DNA of 64,000 bases from Exobasidium rhododendri (taxonomy: Eukaryota; Basidiomycota; Exobasidiomycetes; Exobasidiales; Exobasidiaceae). Positions 33,309 through 45,283 of this stretch are shown in pieces. The notes beneath the pieces are model-generated. The model worked only from the letters and a program-made list of their open reading frames with translations. It was not told the DNA's origin and made no database searches. Location of the stretch: positions 3,968,001 to 4,032,000 of the forward strand of contig CP110630.1 in the NCBI GenBank assembly GCA_026210745.1, read 5' to 3'. Position 1 is the first letter of the stretch; the number at the start of each line of letters is the position of its first letter. The translations under genes and the position numbers were made by a program.

Positions 33309-36300
33309 ATGACAGAGTGAGTGGTGGTGGTGCCAGGCAAGGGCGAGACTCGCAGTAGCTCAACAACACCCCTCCATCGTGGCCGTGTACAGATCTGAGG
33401 ATCCTTGGGCGGATCATGTACGAGGAAAGACGCCTACCCCTCTGGAAGAGGGTGATGATCCCCTTTCTCTAGGCGCCCTATCGCCTTTGACCGGTGAAAA
33501 GGCAATACCAGCAAATCGTGTCAAAGCGAAGGCTCTAGAAAGGCAACACAGAGATTCACTGGAGGCGCAGTGGGGCGCTGGCTTGGTGGAGGGCACTGCC
33601 AGCCAAGATGTCCACGTACAAGGACCTGCTCCTGGCAAATCCAGCAGCTCTGCTTTATCCCCAGGTCGAATGAGTTCAAAGGCAATGGAGGCTCACGCCG
33701 AAAAGCGAACCGACAGCTCTGATGACCATGAAGAGGATGACGTTGATGATGATGACGACGATGAAGCATTTGTGTATCCCGGCGGTCCATCCGTTCTCGA
33801 AGAAGTCGAGCCTACCGCTCCCGGCAAGCAATCGATGCCAACGTCGGATCTCGAAAGAACTTCCTTGGCCGACATACCGCTTCCTCCTGCTGAAGCAAAA
33901 TATACTGGCACAGAACCCCCACCGAACACTCTTGCAAAGCCCGTTGATTTCGTACAGCTTAGCTTGCTTTGCTCTCAAGGACCCTTGAACTCAGTACAAA
34001 ACTTTTTCAGCGAGACGACATCACTAGGTCCAGCTGGCTACAATCTGAGTACGTTTTCCTTGGCCAATATACCAAATCCTGCAAACGGGCTTGTCCCGAT
34101 TCACTACGCTGCGAGGGAAGGTAGAGTGGAAATCCTCAAATGGTTGGTGGAGGAAGCAGGAGCGCTGGTCGAGATGGAAGACCGGGAGGGAGAGGTGAGT
34201 GATCAGCGCGACATTGCCGAGGAATCTTACCGGCGTAGGCTGATGTGCTTTTCTGCTTCTGCTTTCCTAGACTGCGCTACACAAAGCATCGCTCGCGGGC
34301 AAGCTACCCGCTCTCACATATCTCCTGTCGTCCGGAGCAGAGGCCAATTGCGTAGATGCAGACGGCTGGACGCCATTGCATAATGCTTGTTCGAGGGGTT
34401 ATCTAGACATCGTCAAGGTACTCGTCGAGAAGAATGCATCGTTGATTAATGTTAAAGGCGGTAGAGGAGGATGGACATCGCTGATGAGCGCCGCATCACA
34501 CGGATTTCTGCCAATCGTTCGATACCTTACAAGCAAGCAACAGGCAGATCCGTTTGTGAGAAATGAAGCTGGAGAGACAGCCTACGATGTTGCTGCAGCC
34601 ACGTTTGAAATCTACATCTGTGAAATCTTGGAAAGATATGAAAACGAGCGGTGGGCAGCACTCAATTTTGCTACTGCTACAGAGGATTCAAGTATGGCCG
34701 ACAATGCAACAAACACTACTAGACTGAGACCTAGTCGAGGTGTGTATAATCCTCTGGCGCTGCACACGACTATTCCCGTCGTCCTGCACGAAAACCAAAG
34801 ATTGGACACTCGCCTTTCAACCTTGGCACTTCGAGGTGGGCGGCCAAGGTGGAGTGGGACTCAAGCTGGACGACCTGACAAGTCCGACAGGAGAGCACCC
34901 GGTACCATGCCACCTGGCCCTCTGAGTCTTAGTAGAACTCGCAATATACCTATGAGAAGAGAAGACGTGCTGCTGCCGACTAGACGGGAGCCGTACAAGG
35001 TCAGACTGTCCAATAGAAGTACTCGAATTGCGACTGCTCGAAGAGCAAGAGGAGAGGTTGTCCCGGATGAGATGGGGACCACACCCACGCCCGACTCAGT
35101 CTTGAATCGAGCGAACAACGGTCGCGGTAGTAGCAGCGTTCCGGTGGAAGCCGAAGGTGATGTGGCGCACTTTTGGCTGTCTGAATGGCAAACGGACTTG
35201 ACTCATCCGCAAGTCGACGCTGAACAGGGCTGGCAATACAGCCAGTCGTTTGATACGCCCGACGAAAGATGGTTAGCCAGTCCACCTCCACCCCTCGTTC
35301 GGCTTCTAGAAGGCAGAGGAGGAGGCTTGAGTCACACCGTTCAAAGGGCAGTGACAGGAGTAGTGCAAGCCACAAGTGGCCCGGTGGAAGAAGCCGAGGC
35401 AGTTCAGACAGGCTGGGTGAGAAGGCGTCGTTGGATTCGAGTGATGAAGAGAAGGCTAGATATCGAGTTCAAAGATGAACTTGAAGCAGCTGAGGAAGCA
35501 TCTTCCCATTTGACGACGTCTCAGAGGCACGACAATCGAGAATGTGGGCTGACGTTTGCCTACATCATCGAAGCTCAACAAGCTGCTAGAATGGATGCGC
35601 AAAAGCTAGGGCCGACGGCGGACTACTTGGCAAGAAGTAAAGCGATGGCAGGCACCTCTTCAGGCTTCACACCTGCCGATGTAGTGGATCAGAGTGACAC
35701 GGAAATGAAGAGACACATCACTCGACTAGACGTAGCCATTTTGGAGCTCCGAAACAGCGCTTTCTCTGACGACGACAGGGACAGGCAGATGCAGGCGGAA
35801 GAGACGCTGAAAGAGTTCACATTGCAAGTAGGACAACTAAAGCAGGCAGCTGGACTACAAGAAGGCAGTGAAGAGGAGGATGACGACGACGACGACGACG
35901 ACGACGAGTTCATTTATCCCAATTCATACAAAGATGATGGACAATCTGTCATTACCCGGATCGGAACTCCTTCTGTGACCAACAATGGAATCGTACCACC
36001 TCGACAACGAAGCACGCCAAGCGAGGCAGGTACAAGTATGGGTGCCATTCGAAGCGCTGACTTGGCGAATGCGCGAGACTTCCGAGTGCCAACGAATGAA
36101 GTACCGAATCGACCAATCATCAATGCCCATCGAGGTCTACGAGAGCAGGTCCTACTTCCCTCATGGGAGACGGATGGGGATGTTGTGCAATGTCGAGACT
36201 GCAGTAGAAAGTTCACCTTTTTCCTCCGAAAACATCACTGCAGAAGATGTGGTCGAATTTACTGTGATGCCTGCTCCAATCATCGTGCAATCTTGTCACC

Positions 36301-36899
36301 TGATGAACTCGTCATCGATCCTAGTCTACCTGAGATGCTGTTCCTGGAGTCTAGTGGACCGACGAGGATCTGCAATTCGTGCGACGCAGAGCTCCAGCTT
36401 CCTTCTTCCCTCCGAAATGCTAGAGGTGTAGACGTGCTTTCTGAAGCAGTGGATCGATTGGATTTGGGAGTAGATACAAGTTGTATTAGCAACGTCAGTA
36501 GTCGAGCAAGTGAGCTGAACGATTGTCCGGTCTGCGAAACTGTATTGGCCGATCTCGGCAATCAGATCCTCCAGGAAGAACACGTTCAGCGTTGCTTAGA
36601 GAACGGTGGAGGTGGTGGAGATGTTCAAGGTAGTCGATACCTCATCTACAAGCTAGCAGAAGGACCCATCGTAGGTAAAGAATGCCAGATTTGCTTGGAA
36701 GATCTGTGTGTGGGAATGACGATTGCTCGACTGCCTTGCCTATGCTACTATCATCGACATTGGTGAGTTTGTGAAAAGGGATGAGACTCAGGTGAGAGAT
36801 TGTCATTGCTGATCGCCCTAGGAAACCCCTTCGTCATTCAGCATTGATTCTTGGTTTAGTCGAGGTAGGACTTGCCCGGTCCATGCACGCTCCTGGTAG
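33309..36899 (+). CDS. Ankyrin-FYVE-RING E3 ubiquitin ligase
   Basis: Predicted endosomal E3 ligase targeted by PI3P, related to the FYVE-RING protein Pib1. Four exons: 33309-33316, 33393-34194, 34271-36762, 36842-36899; 1119 aa. Ankyrin repeats span about 240-345 (GLVPIHYAAREGRVEILKWL; DGWTPLHNACSRGYLDIVKV). The FYVE domain near 905-975 has all landmarks: WETD, RKHHCRRCG and TRICNSCD. A C2HC finger (CPVCETVL...HVQRC) follows near 1021-1045. The RING is completed only by the last exon: CQICLE, LPCLCYYHRHCIDSWF, CPVH. The stop comes four codons later. Exon 1 is just 8 bases (ATG ACA GA), chosen because no ATG exists near the start of exon 2. The acceptor cattcag for exon 4 is preferred over an upstream ccctag because it restores the RING cysteines. 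Confidence 0.88.
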
Positions 36900-36991
36900 G
36901 AAGCGAAGAACGAAAGAGGACGTAGCAAGTGCGTAAAGGTGTATGTCATGCCATGTAGAATGACATCTGATACGACAAATGGCGAGACCAC

Positions 36992-38067
36992 TTAGAAAAC
37001 GTCTCTTCTCTTCCTTGCGGTGTACTTGGAATCGGTGGGAACATCATCTTTTCCTCGCTTACGGTAGAGCTCTTTCTTCTTCAGTATCCAATCCTTGCTT
37101 CCCTTTTCCTGCGCTCTCGCTTTCTTGGACGCTTTCTTGCCCCTCTTGTTCGTTGTTCGACCCTCGAATTTCACTTGTCCGACGTTGTCCGGATTTTCGT
37201 GCTCAGCTAGGAGACCTCTGGGCAACTCTTGTTTCCCTGCTTCTTGCTCTGCTAAAGCTAATTCTTCATCGCTAAGTATTCCTGCCGGAACTCTCATCTT
37301 TCCCCCCACCCAAATGATCAAGAAGCATTTTCTCGCCTTTCTACTGTTCGGGAAGTCCACCACCAAACCACCTCCAAAACCTGACTTGGTTGCTGCTTTC
37401 ATGCACAGCTCCACTTGTGCGTCATTTTCTGGATAGAATTGTAGAGCTGCTCGAGCACCGTGTGACAGACATGCATGAAGCATTGTAAAGAAGCGGGACA
37501 AGCGGGCGATGGGCGATGCGATGTTTGTGTCGGCATTAAGAAGCCATTGAAGGGCAGAGATGCTGTGGAAGAGTCAATAAGAAATTGATCAGTGGGAAAG
37601 AGACAGTGTCCACTTCCTCGCAGCAAAGACACACCTGATGGCTCCATCGAAGGATCCCGGTCGGAAAGGACAGCCGTGACCAGCATCGGCGAGGATAAGA
37701 TCACCTTCCACTTCCCGTTCTAATGCCACTTCCAACATGCTCGGTGCAATGTCGTAGCCAACCCAATGGTGACCTTCTTCAGAGATGATCTCCCCGCTCA
37801 ATCCGCTGCCACAACCAATATCCAAAAGCAGTGCACCCGACTCTTGCTTCCATTCCGGCAGATTGAGCAAGTCTAACGCTCTAGCAGTCATCTCGGCTTG
37901 AATATGCTGCACTCGAGTACTGTTGGAGAATGGAGTAAGCCTCCCTTCCGAATACTAAGCAAAGGTAGCACACTTTGTATCTCAAACACTCACTTTGAGG
38001 AGTACTTTCGTGCCTCATCGTCACCATAGTAGATTTCCGGGGGAGCAATGTGCTCTGGCCGGCTCAT
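36992..38067 (-). CDS. BUD23: 18S rRNA (guanine-N7) methyltransferase
   Basis: Methylates a guanine in 18S rRNA during small-subunit maturation, in complex with Trm112. Three exons: 38067-37994, 37919-37635, 37562-36992; 309 aa, near the family norm of about 280. The start MSRPEHIAPPEIYYGDDEAR is characteristic. The SAM-binding motif I is LLLDIGCGSGLSGE, followed by WVGYDIAPSMLEVA and DGAISISALQWLLNAD across the exon 2-3 junction. The C-terminal WBS_methylT tail has SKDWILKKKELYRKRGK and DSKYTARKRR. The second intron uses a gtgtgt donor. It converges on the FYVE-RING gene. Confidence 0.94.
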
Positions 38068-38304
38068 GGTCGATACTTTGCTGTAGTCGATTCGAGGGTG
38101 TGTAGCAGGAGTGTGCCATTTTACCCAGTCAAATTTGACAACCTCGAGACAAAATTCTTTCTTATTGTGGCGGCTTGACTATTCACGTGGATAAAGTGAC
38201 CGTGCGCAAGTTGTGTTTGGTGAAGTTGAGGGCTGAAGGGTGGAGCGGCTGATGGGACGACCCTCTCACCAGAGTAGCCATTCTTCCCAGAGCACTTTGA
38301 CCTC

Positions 38305-40473
38305 ATGGCGTCTGCAGAGGCCAGTTCGTCGAGAGCAGCCCGTGTCGACACACCTCCGACGCCGGGGGAGCTGGCATCTCTCACTTCGTTGCTGGTCGAG
38401 TACTACGCTGCAGACACAACAAAAGTCGATAGCGTAACACGCCTGTACTTGGACAACAAGCAATCACACAATGCTTCACAGAGATCCTTGGAGACGACCC
38501 TCCTGTCGCAGGCCCCGTCTTACCTCAAGCTGAACCATGATATAGGCATCTCAAAAAGATTGCTAGAAGAGCTAGAATCGTTTCTACATGTCTTCTCCAA
38601 TGACCTAAACACCCTCAGCAACCAAATGAAGACACTGCAGGGCAAGAGCGTTCAACTCGGGAGCCGCTTGCAAAATCGTAGACAGCTAGAGACAAAACTG
38701 CGAGAATTAGTTAATGGAACGGTTCTGGAGCCACGATTCGTTGACATGGTCTTTTCCGATGAAGCGACGATGGGTAAGATCAGCTTAGACGCATGGAAAG
38801 AATGTGCCGAGAAATTGAGCTCTTGTATTCGAGCTTGTGAAGGACTGGAGGAGTCGTTGCGAGAAGACCTCAAAGTTGCTGGTATTACAGACATCAAAGC
38901 ACTACAAGAAGCAAAAGAGGTGATTGAAGGTTGCCGTATAATGGCAGTAACGAAGATACGTCCCATCCTAATATCAACCTTTGCACCACTACGATCTTCA
39001 CTTTCGACTAACATGCCTATTTTACAATCGATCTTACTCACTTCGTATCGACCTCTTTATTCCTTCTTGTCCCATCATGCACCTCGGGTTGCTATCGATG
39101 TGCAAAGGAGCTACGTTGCTGCTGCCAGGCTTTACTTTGAGACTGGCTTCCGTAGATATGAGAGAAGTTTGGGCAAGCTCCGCGATCGCGAAAGCAGTCG
39201 AAATAGCATGCTTAATTCTTCCGAGGTGGCTTCTGCGTCGTCCTTCGTCGAGGTGGGCAAGGTATCGAGTGTTCTTGGTGAGTGATACAGAAGGTGTGCT
39301 AGGATCGTTCGCCACCGGTCGCTGAACACTGTCATCGATGTCTTCAATAATTATTCCCCTTCAGGCTCGATACTTCCGGGCTCGACTTCGAGTACCTCTG
39401 CTGTCGACCCTTGGAGACCAGATATTGCTTATTTGGAAAACGCAAAGACGGATGATGGACCTGCCGTGACACTGGCTTATCTAGCTGACGATGCTGCTCA
39501 TCGAGCCCCTGTCGAAGCTCTCTTTAGGTCGCTCACGTTGACCTTTCTAGACAACGCTACGTCGGAATATTGCTTTCTTGCTCGATTCTTTGAAGGAGTA
39601 GACATGCTGAACGGCACCAGGGTAGGCGCAGGAGGATCGACGATTGTGTCTTCTATTGATTCGACAACAGACACAAGTAAAATCATCAAAGAAGATCGCA
39701 CCGAAATAGAAAGCAGTGATGGACCATTGCCAGAAGAAAGTGCAAGTGTGCGAGATGGAGATGGCGAGGAGGAAGAAGTGACGACCATAGCAGGCACAGT
39801 AGTGTCTCTAAGTGAAATCGAAAAGAGACGACTGAGAGGGAGAGGAGCCATCGACGCTTTGTGGAAGCAGGTCATGGAGCCGGTGATGGGAACGTACAAT
39901 ACATTCGTCACTTCTGTTCTTACGACGCAACCTTCGCTTCTCTCTCTTTATACCATGCTGAAACTAAATGACAACGTCTTGGAGGCCGTACAGAACCGAG
40001 GAGCCTCTTCCATCTTGCAAGGAACATTCATGACCTTTAGATTGAAAGCCTGGCCGATAATACAGAAACAGTTTGATGAGGTTATCGAAGGCGTCAAGAA
40101 GGTGAAAGGGGATGAGTCAAGTGGCAGCTACTTAGGACTGGGCAGTATAGGTGGTCTATTTGGATCAGCCAGTGGAGTGCAAGCGGGGAAAGACGCACAG
40201 GATGCTGTCTTCCGCTTGATTTGCGCACGATATGCTCGACTGTACTCGAGCTTGGTAAAGTTGAATAGCACGGGCGAGGAGGATAGCATGATCTTTGCTA
40301 ATTTGATCCGACTCCGTAATGAAGTAGAACGGCTATTGGCCAAAGTGGAAAGAGGTCAAAGAGGAAGATACTACGAAGTGATTCTAACAGGGCTAGAGAC
40401 AGGACCAGCAGGACTTATCCACCCGCGCATGCAGAGTGAAATCAGTCATTGGAGGGAAATTCGGCAGGTCTGA
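38305..40473 (+). CDS. VPS52: GARP/EARP tethering subunit Vps52
   Basis: Core subunit of GARP, which tethers endosome-derived vesicles to the trans-Golgi. Two exons, 38305-39277 and 39365-40473, phase 1; 693 aa. The N-terminal coiled-coil region includes LSNQMKTLQGKSVQLGSRLQ and NRRQLETKLRELVNGTVLEP, typical of Vps52. The body has TKIRPILISTFAPLRSSLST, NMPILQSILL and RSYVAAARLYFETGFRRYER, matching the family. An acidic insert (EESASVRDGDGEEEEV) lies near residue 455. It is divergent from BUD23, with 237 bases between start codons. Confidence 0.9.
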
Positions 40474-40589
40474 TTGTGTAATGATAATATAATTGCAGAC
40501 TGATCAAGCAGTTTTATGTGATGTTGTAAAATGGTCGGAACACACGAGAGAGAGAGAGGGAGAGGGGGAAGATTCAACTTTTGAGTCAT

Positions 40590-42877
40590 CTAAATTCGTG
40601 CTGCGTGAACTTGAGCATTGCTAGGGGTCAAGAAACCTTGGAAGTACTTTTCGAGAGCGGCAATGTCTTCTAGTCCAAAGACGCAACCGACGTAACCATC
40701 TGGTCGACAGACGACGATCCCACCTTGTTCCAAGCCCCACTTAGTGTGTAGGCCTCCCACTGCTTCATCACCGTCTTCCTCACTGAGTCGTTTTCCTCCG
40801 ATTTCGACGTCATCACAGTAGATCATGCTTCTCATGGCTCCGAGATCTTTCACGTCAGTCAGTTCGAGGTTGAATCTGTTAGACTTGATGATGAGGAGCA
40901 GGTGGAAGAATGGGTTCACTTCGGTTGAGTATGGCTTAATCAAACCGCTGTTCAAGACTTCTGGCTTTTGATGGTAAGGTCCCATCTTGAGGTGATGAGC
41001 TTTGTTGTTGGGTCGGTATTGATTGATGAAGCTCCTAGGTGATTCAAAGTGCTTCGCCAAGCTCACCAATTTCGACATGTTAGCCTTCAAATCACCTGCA
41101 CAGACGTACAGACGGAAACCACCGGGAGCTGAGAATTGAACTTCTTGAATGATGCGAACGGGCTCTGAGTTGATGTACCTAGTGACCCAGGCAGGAAGCA
41201 GTCTCGCACCAGCTTCTAACTTTCTCTTGGAAGCTTCCAGCTTTAATGATCCTAGTTTACTAGAGTCTCTGAAGTTGAGAATGTTGTCCTGGTAAAAGAC
41301 TCCAGCACCAGTTGTGAAGCCTGCGTTCCTTCGTTGAACCTCAATAAAGTGTTCCTTCAATTCGTCTTTGGTCAACTTGGCCAACTCAGGCTGCGACTTG
41401 GGAATCTCACCAGAGAAGAGAGCGGCATACTCGGAATCAAAGTCAATCAGTTGCTTTCCAGTAGCGTGTCTTTCCAAGTGGTACGTTGGCAGCAGTACCT
41501 TGGGGTTAGCCAAACCTTTTTCGACCAAGTTGATTCTCCACGACAAGGCTTGCGCATCGATAATGGCCGTGTTCATACCTTGGCCGGCCTTGGGAGAATG
41601 AGTGTGACAAGCGTCACCAGCCAAGAACACATGCTCTCCCTCAAAAGCAACGTTGTTCTCCTTTCCAGCAGGCAAAGAGTAGTGCGAGACAAGTCTTTGT
41701 CCAATGGGGTAACATGTGAACCATTCGATTCCCTTGAACTCGAATTGGTACGGGTAGGCAATCTCCTGAATAGCCTTCATAACCATGGCGCTGGTTACTT
41801 TGTCTTTAGCCTCCAATGCTGTCAGTTTGCTCTTTGATCCTTCCAGACGATTGACTTGGGTGTAGCATCGGATGATTGGCTCTCCCTTTTCGTTGTTCTC
41901 TCTTGGGAAGATGTAGAGAGCTCCGTGGTTTTGCGAATGAATAGCGGCAATCTTCCTGACGTCAGGGAAGTCAGTCTCGACGATGCAGTCTAGTGCTGCC
42001 CACAGAGTGTCGACCCAGTCACCCTTCATTTCGACGTTGTGCTTTGCTTCCATCACTCTGCGTACTGGACTACGACCGCCGTCACATCCGACAAGGTACT
42101 TCGTCTTGATTACCTTCTTTTCACCGGTAGGTTGAATGGAGTAGATGGGTGCGCCTCCCTCGTTGACAGAGTCTTGTACTGGCTGCATCTTTTCCAAGGT
42201 AACAGTGACGGGGTGTGTAGGATTATCAGTCATGACAAAGTCGATAAATCTCCAAGGTCTGGTCGCTCTTTGTCCGTGCCTTTCCATGTCTCTTAAGAAC
42301 CCTCCTTCGATCAAACCTTGTTGCAATCCCAAGGTGCAATTGTCTTGTATCTCCAACGAAGTGGGGAACGATTGAACTCGTCTCGACCTCTCAATTCCTC
42401 TCTGTCCCTCGGGCAAAGGATCCCAGAAGGTCCTCTCATAAGAGGGAGCACTTCGGTCAACGAATTCCGATCCAAGTGGTTCCATATTGCGGAACACTTC
42501 AATAGTCTGTCGATGTAAAGCGCTCGTCAGTCAAGAAGATCAAAGCGGGCCGGGGGAGGGGGAAAGTGGATTCCATCGGCTCTTCCTGCCGTGGTCGGCT
42601 CTGACCTCTCATCAATCACAAGAATGTCATGTCCTCCAAAGCGAGCTAGGGACGTCTATTGGGCGAGATCAACGTATGTCAGCACCAATGACACGCCTTC
42701 GTGGAATACGTTCTTACTACTCACCGTCAGCATCAGTCCAGCTGGTCCAGCGCCCACCACAACTACATCCCATTCATTCTTGTCGATGGTGGTGTGGTGG
42801 TCGGGATAGTTGTGAGTGCCGTGCTCTTGCTTGCTACCCTTGCTCTCCTCAATCGTATCAGCTTCTTTACTGGCCAT
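40590..42877 (-). CDS. Phenol 2-monooxygenase-like FAD hydroxylase
   Basis: Class A flavoprotein monooxygenase that hydroxylates phenolic substrates with NADPH and O2. Coding pieces: 42877-42725, 42655-42569 and 42506-40590, about 718 aa. The FAD loop VVVVGAGPAGLML is at 38-50. The second piece gives ARFGGHDILVIDERSEPTTA and GRADGI, the family's next FAD contact. The third starts TIEVFRNMEPLG and contains FLAGDACHTHSPKAGQGMN, the distal FAD motif. The C-terminal thioredoxin-like domain includes SMIYCDD and VCRPDGYVG. The first intron is normal (gtgagt, 42724-42656). The second interval (42568-42507) has a good branch and cag acceptor but no GT donor, so either the splice is non-canonical, there is a base error, or the gene is damaged. 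Confidence 0.85.
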
Positions 42878-43788
42878 AGCTGCCAATGTTATCTCACGAG
42901 GGATGTATGAGGCAGTGGTGGTGGCGGAAAGAGAGAAGGTAGGGAGTGAAAAGTGGGGGAATCAGGGAGCGATCTTCCTCGTACAGAGCCTATTTAATCA
43001 AATTCCAGTCTAATACGAGAAACTGGGAAGATAAAATTCCGTTCCTTGATTTCCAGTGGCCTGGAGGTAGAAGGATTGGATCTAGTATGCCGAGGCTCGC
43101 AATGGGGCGGAAGGCTGACCAACTGAGTCTTGCCTAAACAAGAAAAATAAAGGAGCAAAGGCAAGGGGCAAGGGCTTTGAATTTGCGGTCGTCTAAGCCA
43201 TGCCCTACTTTACCGACATCGGACCCCGCAAGTAGAGCTCCCTCTTCCTTAGTATTGCTTCTTCTCCTTTTGAATTACCCGACCTAAGATTACAAATACA
43301 GGCGCTGTCGGATCCTTGCAAATTATAAATTCCTCACCTGAGAGCCACACCGGAAGTGACGGATGCGAGAATCGCGTCCAAAAAAGTATCTTCTTTCCCC
43401 CACATACAATATACAACTTGCGAGAGAGCGCCGTGTGTCTACTACTATTTGTGTAATATTTTCACCATTAAAGCCCGAACGAGGTTGGGCCTAGCCGGCG
43501 CGCCTCTTCTCTCTGATATCGGATGAGCGTTCTACTATCTGGTCTGTACGAACATAAGCAATGATTAGATGCTAAATCAGTGCCTACTTCTCCACCGGAA
43601 ATGCCGGTTGGATGTGTTCTGAAAGGGGGGACGAAGAAGTCTGCTGACAGTTGTGATTAGGAAGATAGGAAGGAGCTACATCACGATGGTACGAGGAGGG
43701 AGATATAGTGTCTCTCGCGCAAGTCAACGGAGTATAATTCTCCTTGAGAGACGCTTTCAAAAAGTCCCCTTTGGATCGGGCAGACCTT
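42878..43788. other. Intergenic: hydroxylase promoter, hydrolase 3' flank
   Basis: A 911-base gap. A TATA-like tatttaat occurs near 42990, about 110 bases upstream of the hydroxylase start. A GGCGCGCC octamer lies at 43497-43504. No supported gene. Confidence 0.5.
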
Positions 43789-44759
43789 CTAAGCTTTAAT
43801 TTCGGAGGAATTGACGACGGTGCCACAGAAATCACCTAGCTCGGTGCAGACCATGTCTACCAGTGTATCGGCAGTCACCGTGCTCTTTCCATCCAAGGAG
43901 GGAATGTCTCGATCCCCAATAGCATCTTTGACGACAACAACATCGTAGCCGTGCTCCATGGAAGAACGAGCAGTACCAGTGACACACACTGACGGCATTA
44001 CAGAGGACACGAACGAGAGAGGGAAAGCAGTGTTGCAGTGCAGGCAGTGATTGGAAGGGGGAGTTAGTACGTCGGGGCCGGTAGCTCAAACCGTACTCGG
44101 GTGACTCACCGTGTGCCATGTAACCGGTCAAGACGACTTGCTTAATTCCCTTGCTCTGAAGATACTCATGGAAGTCAGTGCCAGTGAAGCTGTGAGGTGG
44201 GTGTAGAGAGCAAGAATGTTTTTAAATCAGACATCTGAGAGGCAGCAATCGAGGGGCCAGAACAAAGGCGCCGACGTCGACGTACCAACTAGGTGCCTCC
44301 TTGACGATTGCCTTTTCTCCTTGTTCCGGCTTCAGGTCGATCCAGTCAAAACTTTCATTACTTGGATTAAAGACGGGCGCCTCCTTACCAGCAGAATGCT
44401 ACAGCGCGATTTAAGAAAGGAAGAAGTACACGAGAACTTAGTTTGGATGATACTACTCTCTGCCTCCTCCTTCTCTCTCTTCCGCGTCCATACTACTCTC
44501 TGCCTCCTCCTTCTCTCTCTGCCTTTCACAATATGGCACGCACCTGAACCCAGACAATGGGTGCTTTGGCCTTTCGATACTCGTCTACGATGCCAGAGAT
44601 GACCTTTTGACGAGTCTCCACTTGACTGATCGCTAGAGGAGCACCTGAAGCATAACTCTTTTGCGGGTCAATGACGATCAAAGCAGTCGTGCCTGATGAG
44701 ACAGATACACTCGAGGGTGTTGCACCTCCCAATTGTCGGAATGATTTAGGTACAGTCAT
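43789..44759 (-). CDS. Isochorismatase-family cysteine hydrolase
   Basis: Small cytosolic hydrolase of the isochorismatase/nicotinamidase superfamily; substrate not predictable. Four exons: 44759-44544, 44398-44286, 44189-44110, 43988-43789; 202 aa, the usual size. The catalytic triad regions are visible: Asp in ALIVIDPQKSYASG, Lys in AIVKEAPSW and Cys in VCVTGTARSSMEHGYDV. The fold-typical VVLTGYMAH precedes the cysteine. The join of exons 3 and 4 creates AHVCVTG. Its first intron (44543-44399, 145 bases) is lengthened by a 40-base tandem duplication. It lies next to the phenol hydroxylase-like gene on the same strand, but a shared pathway is speculation. Confidence 0.88.
44451..44520. repeat. 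40-base tandem duplication in an intron
   Basis: The unit beginning tactactctctgcctcc at 44451 recurs at 44491, with 30 identical bases in the second copy (44491-44520). It lies wholly in intron 1 of the isochorismatase-family gene. Confidence 0.9.
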
Positions 44760-45283
44760 GATGAAACGAAGAGGAGAAGTGAAGGGATGAGACGCACTCC
44801 TTTACCTACTCCATGATCTCCCAAAGTCGACCACTTAACGCATGTTTCTCCACCCTCCCCACTTTCACTTGGGCTTCCTCCACTCCAGAAAAGGGACTTC
44901 AAGGGTCGATGAACAAACGGTCAGATGTGCCAGAAACATCAAGCACCGCGACTGATGCCCCGACGCGTGGCCAAAAGAATATCGCGCGCACTACAAAGGT
45001 GTCAGTCAGACTGTACACAACCGTATATGGACGGCTATCGTTGGGGAACTCAAATGGCCGGACTTAGCGTAGGCTGCCGTATCTCTTACATCCAATCGCG
45101 CGCCACTCGTGTTTAATCTATTCTCCTCCCTTAAGTGAAAAATCATGGAAATTTGATCAGCGAGCGCATTAGAATTTCTGTGCTTGACTCACCTCGATCG
45201 TATCTTCGTCTTCATCATTACCACAGGTATCGTCGCTAGTGCAGAGGAAGTAATTGTACACTTTTATACGACGCACGCCAATC
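44760..45283. other. Divergent promoter, hydrolase and DRE2
   Basis: A 524-base gap between start codons. It has an ACGCGT box at 44963-44968, which may be chance. No gene or RNA supported. Confidence 0.45.

Noticed and set aside
35876-35910. GAC-repeat tract
   Set aside because: It encodes a poly-Asp run inside the ankyrin-FYVE-RING protein and keeps the frame.
36821-36940. Exon 4 of the FYVE-RING gene spliced at the first acceptor (ccctag)
   Set aside because: That join reads WKPLRHSALI and destroys the RING; the next cag gives HCIDSWF and CPVH, matching the domain.
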